Shown one piece after another: positions 7,984 through 15,831 of a stretch of 64,000 nucleotides of DNA. The notes under the pieces were generated by a model. It saw only the letters and a program-made list of their open reading frames with translations. It did not search any database and was not told where the DNA came from. The stretch comes from Agrobacterium tumefaciens. Its GTDB lineage: Bacteria > Pseudomonadota > Alphaproteobacteria > Rhizobiales > Rhizobiaceae. Position 1 is the first letter of the stretch. Every line of letters begins with the position of its first letter. The position numbers and the translations under genes were made by a program. The stretch lies in NCBI GenBank assembly GCA_025560025.1, contig CP048486.1, positions 1,554,001 to 1,618,000 of the forward strand, in the 5' to 3' direction.

Positions 7984-9819
7984 TCAGGCCGTAGCCATTA
8001 GACGGGTTTCGTCATCGAGAGCCAATGGCTGGATGAGATGACAGGCGGCGAAATCCTGGCGGCCACGTGCGGTAAGGACGGGCTGCAGGCTGCCGCATCG
8101 TTGCATCGCACGCGGACAGCGTGACTTGAAGCTGCAACCCGGAGGAATATCGATCGGGCTTGGCGGTTCACCTTCCAGCAGGCAGTCTTCCGGCTGGTAG
8201 CGGCGTGCTTCAAGGGTCGGCATCGCACTGAGAAGCGCCATTGTGTAGGGATGCCCAGGATCGAAGAACAGCCGCTCGTTATCGGCCAGTTCGAAGACCT
8301 CGCCGAGATACATCACCGCCACCCGGTTGCAAACCTTGCGGACCATCGCAAGGTCGTGGGAAATGAAGATGTAGGTGAGGTCGTATTCCCTCTGCAGCTT
8401 CTGAAAAAGATCGAGAAGCTTGAACTGTTCCGTCTGGTCGAGGGCGGACAGCGTTTCGTCCATGATCAGGATTTCAGGCTCGAGAACCAGTGCACGGGCG
8501 ACGTTGATGCGCTGGCGCTGGCCCGCACTCAGACCGAGCGGCAGTTCTTCGTAGAGGTCGGCGGAAAGACCGACTTCACCCATCACCTTGAGTACGCGCT
8601 CACGGATATTCGCGCTATCCTTCCATCCGTGGGTGCGAAGCGGCCCTTCGAGCATCTTTCCAACCGATGTGCGTGGCGGCAGCGAACCAAAAGGGTCCTG
8701 CAATACCATCTGCAGCTTCTTGCGAAAGGTAAGAAGGTCCTTGCCGCCGAGCGTGGCGATGTCGTCCTTGCCACACAAGACCTGCCCGGAACTCGGCAGT
8801 TCCAGCCGGCTCAGAAGCCGCATGAGCGTCGACTTGCCACAACCCGATTCACCGACGATTGCGAAGCTGTCGCCGCGGCGAACGTCGAAGGTGACGTTGC
8901 GAACCGCACGGACATGGTTGAAGCCGCCGAATCCGGTCTTCTTCTTCACCTTGTAGACCTGCGAGGCGTCGCGCAGGCTCAGGACAATGTCGCGCTTGTC
9001 TGCAAGGCGCGGCATCTCGGTCTCTTCGATCCAGATCTTCGGCGTCTGTTCGACAAGCTCCTTCGTATAGGCATAGGCTGGGGCAGCGATCAGCTTTTCG
9101 GTTGCCTGCTCTTCAACGATGCGGCCTTTCTCCATGACCAATATCCGGCTGCAGGCTTCGCGGGCAACGGGAAGCGAGGAAGAGATGAACAGCACAGCGG
9201 TATCGAAACTATCAGTCAGTTCCTTCATCAGGCGGATGACCTGGGCTGCGACGGTGACGTCGAGCGGTTGGGTGACATTGTCGGCAATCAGCAGCGCCGG
9301 GTTTGTTACCAGCGCATCAACGATCAGTGCCCGTTGCATCATGCCGCCGGAAAACTGCCAAGGATAATCACTGAAGCGACTGCGTGCCGAAGGAATACGG
9401 ACGGCTTCCAGAAGCTCTATCGTGCGCTTTTCCGCCTCCTGCCGGGAGGTGCCTGGAACGACAGCACGCAGTTTCTCGACGATCTGTGAGCCGACCGGCA
9501 GCGTCGGATCGAGTGCGCCCATCGGATTAGCGCCGACATAGGCGACCCGGCGGCGCAGGATCCGCATCTCGTTCTCGGAGATGCCGTAAATATCCTTGCC
9601 TTCGAAGAGGACGTTGCCGGAACGGACGGAAAGGGGCGGTTCCAGCCAGTTGACGACGGCCTTCGACAGCACCGTCTTGCCGGCGCCGCTCGCCCCGACG
9701 ACACCGACGATTTCTCGCGGCGCAAGGCTGAAGGAGATATCGTTCAGAATGATCTTCGCCTTATCCGAGCGACCGGCGTTAACGGTGAGGTTTTTCAGTT
9801 GAAGAAGTGGCGCGATCAT
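7984..9819 (-). CDS. Fused double ATPase of a peptide-type ABC importer
   Basis: 611 residues holding two nucleotide-binding domains in tandem, equivalent to DppD fused to DppF. NBD1 has Walker A GASGAGKT (about residues 43-50) and signature FSGGMMQ, but its Walker B reads LLIADNVTQPLDV, with Asn181 where the catalytic Glu should be, and its Q-loop lacks Gln (VGANPMGAL). NBD2 is intact: GESGCGKST, LSAGQRQR, LIMDETLSALD. The C-terminal oligopeptide-type tail is present (CSFKSRCPRAMQRC). It therefore looks like an asymmetric importer with one degenerate site. The start is set by a one-base TGATG overlap with the upstream permease gene. Confidence 0.88.
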   Translation of the reverse strand: MIAPLLQLKNLTVNAGRSDKAKIILNDISFSLAPREIVGVVGASGAGKTVLSKAVVNWLEPPLSVRSGNVLFEGKDIYGISENEMRILRRRVAYVGANPMGALDPTLPVGSQIVEKLRAVVPGTSRQEAEKRTIELLEAVRIPSARSRFSDYPWQFSGGMMQRALIVDALVTNPALLIADNVTQPLDVTVAAQVIRLMKELTDSFDTAVLFISSSLPVAREACSRILVMEKGRIVEEQATEKLIAAPAYAYTKELVEQTPKIWIEETEMPRLADKRDIVLSLRDASQVYKVKKKTGFGGFNHVRAVRNVTFDVRRGDSFAIVGESGCGKSTLMRLLSRLELPSSGQVLCGKDDIATLGGKDLLTFRKKLQMVLQDPFGSLPPRTSVGKMLEGPLRTHGWKDSANIRERVLKVMGEVGLSADLYEELPLGLSAGQRQRINVARALVLEPEILIMDETLSALDQTEQFKLLDLFQKLQREYDLTYIFISHDLAMVRKVCNRVAVMYLGEVFELADNERLFFDPGHPYTMALLSAMPTLEARRYQPEDCLLEGEPPSPIDIPPGCSFKSRCPRAMQRCGSLQPVLTARGRQDFAACHLIQPLALDDETRLMATA

Positions 9820-10736
9820 CACTCTGACCCTCCGTGGATGGTGTTGCGGGCCCGCTCCAGCGAAGCGCCTATGAGATTGATGCTGGTTAGCGTGAGGCCG
9901 AGGAAAATGCCGGGCATGGTGGCGATCCACCATGCATTCAGAAGATATTTGCGGCCGTCGGCAATGATGTTGCCGAAGGTCGGTGTCGGCGGCTGGACGC
10001 CGAGGCCGAGGAAGCCGAGCGTCGATTCAAAGATCATCATGCGCGCCACATCAAGCACCGAGGTGAAGATCACGGGTGGCAGGAGCAGCGGCAGAAGCAG
10101 GCTGATGATGATGCGGAAATCGGTCGAGCCTCCCAGTTTCGCAGCCCGCACATATTCCCGCTGCCTTTCCGTCATCACGATGCTGCGCATGATGCGCGCA
10201 TAAACCGGCCAGCTTGACAGACCGAGCACCAGGACGATGGCCGGAATTGTCGGGCGCGATACGCCGAGAACGGCGATTGCCAGAATGATCATCGGGATAG
10301 ACAGCTGCGCATCGGTCAGGCGCATGATCAGCATGTCGATGCGACCGCCGAAATAACCGGCAATCGTGCCGAGAGCGCAGCCGATGATGAGTGTCACGGC
10401 AATCGATGCAATACCGATCAGGAAGGAGTAACGCAGGCCGACAAGCGACCTCACCAGCATGTCGCGGCCGATCTGATCGGTGCCGAGCGGGTGGCCCCAG
10501 CTCCAGTTGTCACCGAGGAAAAGCGGCGGCAGAAGCCGGGCCTTCACATCCATCTTGGTCGGGTCGATGCCACTGATTTCCGGATAGAGCGCGGCGGCGA
10601 TCGCAAGCAGCAGGAAGATTGCAAGGCCGATGCGGAAACCCGGTGTCGATGCGGCGCGATCGAATATGCGGCGCGCAATCGAGCGGCTTGCCATTTTCGA
10701 TGTCATCGGGGTGTCGAGTGCGGATGTGATGGACAT
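9819..10736 (-). CDS. ABC transporter permease, DppC type
   Basis: 305-residue inner-membrane permease with the DppC N-terminal segment (first membrane helix near residue 35), five further hydrophobic helices and the EAA-type cytoplasmic loop (REYVRAAKLGGSTDFRI). The GHPLGTDQIGRDMLVR motif is typical of this family. It pairs with the DppB-type protein encoded just upstream and is powered by the fused ATPase just downstream. Both junctions are single-base stop/start overlaps. Confidence 0.9.
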   Translation of the reverse strand: MSITSALDTPMTSKMASRSIARRIFDRAASTPGFRIGLAIFLLLAIAAALYPEISGIDPTKMDVKARLLPPLFLGDNWSWGHPLGTDQIGRDMLVRSLVGLRYSFLIGIASIAVTLIIGCALGTIAGYFGGRIDMLIMRLTDAQLSIPMIILAIAVLGVSRPTIPAIVLVLGLSSWPVYARIMRSIVMTERQREYVRAAKLGGSTDFRIIISLLLPLLLPPVIFTSVLDVARMMIFESTLGFLGLGVQPPTPTFGNIIADGRKYLLNAWWIATMPGIFLGLTLTSINLIGASLERARNTIHGGSE

Positions 10737-11716
10737 CAGTATTCAAGCCTCGAATCGATGGTGGTTGCGATGAGATCGACAACAATGTTGATCAACACAA
10801 AGATGGCGCTCGTGACGATCGCTATCCCCTGGATCAACGGAAAGTCGCGCTGCAGCACGGCATTGATGGTCAGAAGGCCGAGCCCGGGATAATCGAAGAT
10901 ATATTCAACGATGATGACGCCGCCGAGCAGGCTGGAAAATTGCACGCCGAGCAGGTTGAGAAGCGGCACCGAAGCGTTGCGCAGCGCATGGTTGGAGATG
11001 ATCCTCGAACGGCTCAGGCCACGTACGCGGCCAACCGACACATAGGGCTCCATCATCTGGCCGGATACGGAACTGACCAATGTGCGGATCAGTACGGGAG
11101 ACAGTTCCACCGCCAGCACTATTGCTGGCAGGATAGTGTAGGCAAAGCCCTGATATCCAATTGCAGGCAGCCATCCGAGCTTGACCGAGAAGAGCAATGC
11201 CAGAACGATGCCGAGCCAGAAATTCGGTAGCGAGATAAATATCGATGATATGTAAAAGGCGAGCTTGTCCGGCCACCTGCCGATTGAAAGCCCGCCGGCG
11301 ATACCGATGATTGCCGAGAAGATCAGTGCGATCACCAGCGTCACGGCCGCCAGTTGAAGCGTCATTGGAAGTGCATCGAAAATCAGGTCGAAGACTTTTG
11401 CTCGTTCGCCGCGAGTTGTGTCGTTGAATGTCGCGCCACCGGTCGAAGCGCCGTTTGCCGGGCGCACAAAGGACTGGCCGAGATCGCCGCGAACCACGCC
11501 GCCCATATAGCGACCGAATTGCACCAATATCGGATCGCGAAGACCCATGTCGGTCGCGATCTTTTCGATCAGTGCTTCGGGCGCCATGCCACCCGCCATG
11601 AGGCGCACCGGGTCGCCTGGCACCACCCGCAACAGGGTAAAGATCAGCAAGGACACAAGGAATATGATGATGGCGCCCTGAACGAGGCGGCGCATAAGGA
11701 AGTTCACGGCAAACAT
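10736..11716 (-). CDS. ABC transporter permease, DppB type
   Basis: 326 residues, first permease of the peptide/nickel-type importer. The N-terminal helix (GAIIIFLVSLLIFTLLRVVPGD) and the GLRDPILVQFGRYMGGVVRGDLG periplasmic motif are standard DppB features. Its EAA loop is MEPYVSVGRVRGLSRSRI. It lies 75 bases after the binding-protein gene, with a strong hairpin in between. Confidence 0.9.
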   Translation of the reverse strand: MFAVNFLMRRLVQGAIIIFLVSLLIFTLLRVVPGDPVRLMAGGMAPEALIEKIATDMGLRDPILVQFGRYMGGVVRGDLGQSFVRPANGASTGGATFNDTTRGERAKVFDLIFDALPMTLQLAAVTLVIALIFSAIIGIAGGLSIGRWPDKLAFYISSIFISLPNFWLGIVLALLFSVKLGWLPAIGYQGFAYTILPAIVLAVELSPVLIRTLVSSVSGQMMEPYVSVGRVRGLSRSRIISNHALRNASVPLLNLLGVQFSSLLGGVIIVEYIFDYPGLGLLTINAVLQRDFPLIQGIAIVTSAIFVLINIVVDLIATTIDSRLEY

Positions 11717-11749
11717 TCAGTCACTCCGCTCGAAAAGCCACGGGCAAGT

Positions 11750-11781
11750 CCACACGCCGCCGGATGGTGCGCGGCGTGTGG
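11750..11781. repeat. Perfect 11-bp hairpin after the binding-protein gene
   Basis: CCACACGCCGC at 11750-11760 pairs with GCGGCGTGTGG at 11771-11781 around a 10-base loop, 10 bases beyond the binding-protein stop. No T-run follows on the minus strand, so it is more likely an mRNA 3' protector or partial terminator raising binding-protein dose than a full stop. Confidence 0.7.
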
Positions 11782-11791
11782 CTGATGACGG

Positions 11792-13375
11792 TCAGGCAGC
11801 AGGCTTGGCGGCGTCTATCGATCCGTCGGGATAGATGTACATGCCCTCAAAGTCCTTCTGCATTGCGTGGATCATCACGGATGTGAAAAGCGAGAGGGCC
11901 GGCATCTTGGAAGCGATGAGCGGCATTGTTTCTTCCTGGAGGATTTTCTGGCGTTCTTCCAATGTCGGTGCAGAACGCTCCTTGTCGAGGCTGGCATCGA
12001 TCTCCTTGTCCTCAATGCCGCAAATGCGGTGCGAGGTGGAATGGAAATGGGTGCGGAGAACGAGATCCGGTTCCGGAGAAGCTGTCGACCAGCCGCAATC
12101 GACCATATGACCCGGGCCGCCGCCGGGGCGATGGTAGAGCTGCTCGTTCCAGGCTGCCGGCTCAAGCACCGTCAGGCTGACGTTGAAGCCCTGCTCCTGT
12201 AACATGGCAGTCAGCATCTCACCGTACTCCTTGGTTTTCGGGTAGAAGCCAACGGAGGTGATGTATTCAAGCGGGGGCAGTCCCTTGCCGTTCGGGAACC
12301 CTGCCTCGGCAAGCAAAGCCTGTGCTTTCTCCGGGTCGAATTTTGGATAATTCGGCAGGTCGACATACCCAAATTTGACCGGCGAGACAAAATTTGACGA
12401 GGCATGTCCGGCCGAGCCCATCAGCTCCATGATCATGTCACGATCAATCGAATGGCAGGCGGCAAGGCGGATGCGCGGATCGTCGAAAGGAGGTTTGGAG
12501 CAGCGAAACCACAGATATTTGTTTTCGACCGAAACGACCTTGTTGATGTAGATCGCGGGATTGTCCTTGATGGAATCCACCTGTTCGGGCTCCAGGCGCT
12601 CAACGATTGAGGCCTGGCCATTCATCAGCGACAGCATGCGGGTGGTGGAATCGCCGGTGAAGGTGAAGTTAATGCCGGGGATGGCCGGCTTGCCTTTGAA
12701 GTAGCCGTCAAAGGCCTGCATCACGGTGTCGTTGCCGCGCTGTTCGACGAATTTGAACGGACCGGTGCCATTGAGCCGCTGGGAGAGTGGGCCGCCGGGG
12801 CCACCAGCGACATCCTTGGCCGACATGATCGGCAGGAAGGATGCAAGAAATACGAAGAGATGGGCAGGATAGCCACCCTTCGATGTGTCGACGATGACGG
12901 TGTAATCGTCAGGTGTTTCGATCGTCAGCGTCTCGGTCGGGCCGGGATACCACTGCGCGGGACGATCTGCCCGGGAACCATATTCGAACGTTGCCTTGAC
13001 ATCCTCTGCCTTGAACGGCTTGCCGTCATGGAAGACGATGCCTTCGCGCAGCTTGATCTGCAGTCGGTGAGGGTCAAGTAATTTGATATCTGTCGCCAGT
13101 TCGTAAACGACCGCTCCCGGATCATCGAGTTTCATCGGCGTGCGGGTAAGAAAGCCCATCACGAAACCTTCGATATTTTTCTGCGAAAGAGTCGTGTGAG
13201 CGGTCGGATCCCAGTTGCCGGTGATGTTTTCGGCCGACAGGAAGGTCATGGTCTTTGCGGTCTGCGCGAAGGCCGACGAGATGAAGAAGTCAGGATTAAT
13301 CTGCATATAGCCGGCGACGGCGGCTGCGCCCACGGATCCTTGCAGGAAGCGACGACGATTGATTTCCGAACACAT
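11792..13375 (-). CDS. Periplasmic binding protein, peptide-type ABC importer, Tat-exported
   Basis: 527-residue family-5 solute-binding protein (DppA/OppA-like). The N-terminus has a twin-arginine signal, NRRRFLQG followed by a hydrophobic stretch ending SSAFA, so it is exported folded. The family-5 block appears as LREGIVFHDGKPFKAEDVKA. It is the first gene of the minus-strand operon down to eutC and defines the imported compound. Because the cargo is later met by an amidohydrolase and EutBC, an amide- or peptide-linked ethanolamine is an attractive guess, but specificity cannot be read from sequence. Confidence 0.88.
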   Translation of the reverse strand: MCSEINRRRFLQGSVGAAAVAGYMQINPDFFISSAFAQTAKTMTFLSAENITGNWDPTAHTTLSQKNIEGFVMGFLTRTPMKLDDPGAVVYELATDIKLLDPHRLQIKLREGIVFHDGKPFKAEDVKATFEYGSRADRPAQWYPGPTETLTIETPDDYTVIVDTSKGGYPAHLFVFLASFLPIMSAKDVAGGPGGPLSQRLNGTGPFKFVEQRGNDTVMQAFDGYFKGKPAIPGINFTFTGDSTTRMLSLMNGQASIVERLEPEQVDSIKDNPAIYINKVVSVENKYLWFRCSKPPFDDPRIRLAACHSIDRDMIMELMGSAGHASSNFVSPVKFGYVDLPNYPKFDPEKAQALLAEAGFPNGKGLPPLEYITSVGFYPKTKEYGEMLTAMLQEQGFNVSLTVLEPAAWNEQLYHRPGGGPGHMVDCGWSTASPEPDLVLRTHFHSTSHRICGIEDKEIDASLDKERSAPTLEERQKILQEETMPLIASKMPALSLFTSVMIHAMQKDFEGMYIYPDGSIDAAKPAA

Positions 13376-13404
13376 CGAGTTCCCCTTTTTTTCTCTTGAA
13401 AACC

Positions 13405-13440
13405 GTCATATCAGTCAAAACGGTCAAATCAGTCATAAGC
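13405..13440 (-). promoter_or_regulatory. Four 9-bp iterons, candidate DeoR operator
   Basis: GTCA recurs at 13405, 13414, 13423 and 13432, exactly every 9 bp, within units GTCATATCA, GTCAAAACG, GTCAAATCA and GTCATAAGC. The array covers the predicted start site of the sigma-54 promoter just upstream, an ideal place for repression. DeoR-family proteins often bind short direct repeats, and the operon encodes one. Confidence 0.6.
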
Positions 13441-13453
13441 AAAAGGCGTGCCA
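13438..13453 (-). promoter_or_regulatory. Sigma-54 (-24/-12) promoter of the EutBC/ABC operon
   Basis: On the minus strand the sequence is TGGCACGCCTTTTGCT, an exact match to TGGCACG-N4-TTGCW with GG and GC 10 bases apart. Transcription should begin near 13427, about 50 bases before the binding-protein ATG. Sigma-54 control fits a nitrogen-scavenging operon; in Pseudomonas aeruginosa the ethanolamine genes are also RpoN-dependent. Confidence 0.75.
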
Positions 13454-13462
13454 ACTCGAAAA

Positions 13463-13482
13463 AATCGCGGAAATCCGCGATT
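13463..13482. promoter_or_regulatory. 8-bp inverted repeat upstream of the sigma-54 promoter
   Basis: AATCGCGG at 13463-13470 and CCGCGATT at 13475-13482 with a 4-base spacer, centred about 20 bp upstream of the -24 element. It may be a regulator site or affect promoter geometry; no protein can be assigned. Confidence 0.4.
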
Positions 13483-13503
13483 CAGAGCAAAGTTTTTGTG
13501 GGA

Positions 13504-13524
13504 TTTGACCATTTATTGGTCGAA
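13504..13524. promoter_or_regulatory. Candidate enhancer site (UAS)
   Basis: TTTGACCA-TTTAT-TGGTCGAA forms an inverted repeat with one mismatch, centred about 62 bp upstream of the -24 element, a typical enhancer distance. It does not resemble the palindrome upstream of the other sigma-54 promoter in this window, so a different activator may be used. Confidence 0.35.
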
Positions 13525-13876
13525 TGAGAAGGAATTAATCGGCGGGTGTTGTCAGTCGTGACGCTGCTTTCCGCTATGAACAATTCAAAGCCGCCTAATT
13601 TAACGACACTGTCGAAACATTCGGGCGAGCGATGCTCGCCTGTTTCTGGCCCAGTTTCGAGAATGGAACTGGCGATTGAACCGCTCATACAGCCGAAGCG
13701 CTAGCCCAATATCAGTCACTGCGCGGGCGATTCCTTCATATGAGCATCAACAGCGGTCGCTGAAAGTTCATGCTAGGCATACCGAGCTTGTTTCAGCAAA
13801 CCGGCTTGAAATGGCGATACCGCTCCTGACTGGTGGTAATGGTGCAAAGCTTTATCGTTTCCAGCGTTCAAATTAC

Positions 13877-13901
13877 CGGCCCGTCTCAATGAGGCGGGCC
13901 G
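13877..13901 (-). terminator. Terminator-like hairpin after the monooxygenase gene
   Basis: GGCCCGTCTC at 13878-13887 pairs with GAGGCGGGCC at 13891-13900 (one G-T pair, 3-base loop), extended by one C-G pair, 15 bases past the monooxygenase stop. The following minus-strand bases are only moderately T-rich. Confidence 0.55.
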
Positions 13902-13915
13902 ATGCTTGGGCCGGA

Positions 13916-15718
13916 TCAGGACAGATGGTGCGGCTTATGCTGCCCATAAACCGGTGTCTTCAGGCCAACCTGCCTGGCTTTGAGCTGGAGCGACAGATAT
14001 TGCGAGTAATGGCGGGACTGATGCAGGTTGCCGCCGTGGAACCATAGGGCCTGCTGTTGGGTCGGCTTCCACATATTGCGCTGTTCACCTTCCCATGGTC
14101 CAGGGTCCTTGGTTGTGTCGGAACCGAGCCCCCAGCATTTGCCCACCTTGTCCGCCACCTCACGTGAAATCAGATCGGCCGCCCAGCCGTTCATTGAACC
14201 ATAACCGGTCGCATAGACCACCAGATCGGCGGGCAGTTCCGTGCCGTCCTTTAGCACAACAGCATTTTCCGTCAGGTGCGAGATATCCACCCCGGATTTC
14301 AGCTTGATCGAGCCGTTGATTACGAGGTCACAGGCCCCGACATCGATGTAATAACCCGACCCACGGCGCAGATATTTCATGAACAGGCCGGACTCGTCAT
14401 CGCCGAAATCGAGCATGAAGCCAGCCTTCTCCAGTGCGGCATAAAAATCGGCATCCTGTTCGCGGATTCGGTTGTAAACCGGAACCTGGAATTCATGCAT
14501 GATCCTGTAGGGCAAGGATGCGAAGATAAGGTCCGCCTTACGCGTCGTCATGCCGCTTGCCACAGCCCGCTCGGAATAGAGGTCGCCGAGACCGATATCC
14601 ATCAGCGAGTCCGATTTGACGATATGGGTGGAGGAACGCTGCAGCATGGTAACATCAGCCCCGGCCTCCCAAAGTGCTGCGCAGATGTCATGGGCGGAGT
14701 TGTTGGAACCGATGACAACGACCTTCCTGCCGGCATAGGCGTCCGGACCCGGATGCTGCGAGGAATGCTGCTGCTCGCCCTTGAAGATATCCTGGCCGGG
14801 TAGTTTGGGAATATTCGCCTTGCCGGACATGCCGGTCGCCAGCACCAGCTGTTTCGGCCGCAGCACGACCTCCTTGCCGGCGCGGTCGACAACCACGGTC
14901 CATTCGCCCGTCGCTTCGTCATATTGGGCCGACTTGCAGGTGGTGGAGCCCCAATAATTCAGCTCCATGACCTTTGTATACATTTCCAGCCAGTCACCCA
15001 CCTTGTCCTTGGGCGTGAAGACCGGCCAGTTTTCCGGGAAGGGAATGTAGGGCAGGTGATCGTACCAGACGGGGTCATGCAGGCAGAGCGACTTGTAGCG
15101 CTTGCGCCAGCTGTCGCCCGGCCGTTCATTCTTTTCGATGATGATCGTTGGCACGCCGAGCTGGCGCAGGCGGGCGCCGAGTGCAATGCCACCCTGTCCG
15201 CCACCGATGATGACGATATAGGGCTGTTCCGAATAGCCGAGTTCGGCGGCCTCAGTCTCACGTTTTTCTTTCCAGGTTCGGCGGTTGCGGTCATGGCCGT
15301 GTTCGGCGCCCATGGGCCGGCGAATGCCTTTCGGTTCTTCGTGGCCCTTGAGTTCGCTCATTGTGGTGAGCAGGGTCCAGATGAGCCCGTCCTTCAGGCG
15401 GATGTGGCCATAACCACGGGCAACCCCGGTTTCGAACTCGAACCAGCCTTCGGTGACACCGCCACCTTCCGAAGCCTGCTCCTTCACATCCTGCACGAAG
15501 CCCGAGGGTTTGGTGGCGGAAAGCTGGCTCGTCAGCATGTCGCGGATTTGCTCACGGCCCTCCAGTGTCTTCAGGTTCCAGGTGAAAGTCACGAGATCGC
15601 GCCAGTAACAATCGGCCTGAAACAGGTTGACGGCCGCGTCTATGTCTCCATTTTCCAGCGCATTGCCGAGTTTGGAAAGAACCGTGTCGATTTTGGTGGC
15701 GGGACTGACATCAAGCAT
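13916..15718 (-). CDS. Flavin-dependent monooxygenase with N-terminal NTF2-like domain
   Basis: 600-residue FAD/NADPH monooxygenase of the group that includes flavin-containing and YUCCA-like enzymes. The first ~125 residues look like an NTF2/SnoaL-type domain (AVNLFQADCYWRDLVTF). The catalytic part has the FAD site VIIGGGQGGIALGARL, an FMO-type FKGEQQHSSQH segment and a second nucleotide motif VVVIGSNNSAHD, where the family Gly is replaced by Ser-Asn. The second ATG is chosen as start: the GGAGG lies 8 bases before it but only 2 before the first. It is co-transcribed with the upstream dehydrogenase and ends at a terminator-like hairpin. A ketone, aldehyde or amine substrate is possible. Confidence 0.85.
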   Translation of the reverse strand: MLDVSPATKIDTVLSKLGNALENGDIDAAVNLFQADCYWRDLVTFTWNLKTLEGREQIRDMLTSQLSATKPSGFVQDVKEQASEGGGVTEGWFEFETGVARGYGHIRLKDGLIWTLLTTMSELKGHEEPKGIRRPMGAEHGHDRNRRTWKEKRETEAAELGYSEQPYIVIIGGGQGGIALGARLRQLGVPTIIIEKNERPGDSWRKRYKSLCLHDPVWYDHLPYIPFPENWPVFTPKDKVGDWLEMYTKVMELNYWGSTTCKSAQYDEATGEWTVVVDRAGKEVVLRPKQLVLATGMSGKANIPKLPGQDIFKGEQQHSSQHPGPDAYAGRKVVVIGSNNSAHDICAALWEAGADVTMLQRSSTHIVKSDSLMDIGLGDLYSERAVASGMTTRKADLIFASLPYRIMHEFQVPVYNRIREQDADFYAALEKAGFMLDFGDDESGLFMKYLRRGSGYYIDVGACDLVINGSIKLKSGVDISHLTENAVVLKDGTELPADLVVYATGYGSMNGWAADLISREVADKVGKCWGLGSDTTKDPGPWEGEQRNMWKPTQQQALWFHGGNLHQSRHYSQYLSLQLKARQVGLKTPVYGQHKPHHLS

Positions 15719-15794
15719 ATTCATCTCCTCCAAGGTGCTTGGTCTGATGGTGGAGCGACGAAATCGCCGCCCCCGAAAGCTAGTGGCCTCCGCA

Positions 15795-15816
15795 TGCCGG
15801 GCTCCTCTTCCCGGCA
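15795..15816. repeat. 7-bp hairpin between dehydrogenase and monooxygenase genes
   Basis: TGCCGGG at 15795-15801 and CCCGGCA at 15810-15816 with an 8-base loop, just after the dehydrogenase stop. No T-run follows, so it may tune rather than end transcription. Confidence 0.45.
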
Positions 15817-15831
15817 AACAGAGGCAAAAGC

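Larger units (their letters stand above)
13376..13915. other. 540-bp regulatory gap, no gene
   Basis: No convincing coding sequence; short open frames on both strands resemble no protein I know. The right part holds the terminator hairpin of the monooxygenase operon. The left part is the control region of the EutBC operon: iterons, a sigma-54 promoter, and two inverted repeats upstream of it. The middle, about 13530-13870, shows nothing I can interpret. Confidence 0.6.

Noticed and set aside
3139..13376. Cobalamin riboswitch for the B12-dependent EutBC
   Set aside because: No B12-box-like or long structured leader could be seen before eutB or before the first gene of the operon.
13482..13688. 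Short minus-strand open frame in the 540-bp regulatory gap
   Set aside because: No ribosome site or recognisable sequence, and it overlaps the upstream repeats of the sigma-54 promoter.
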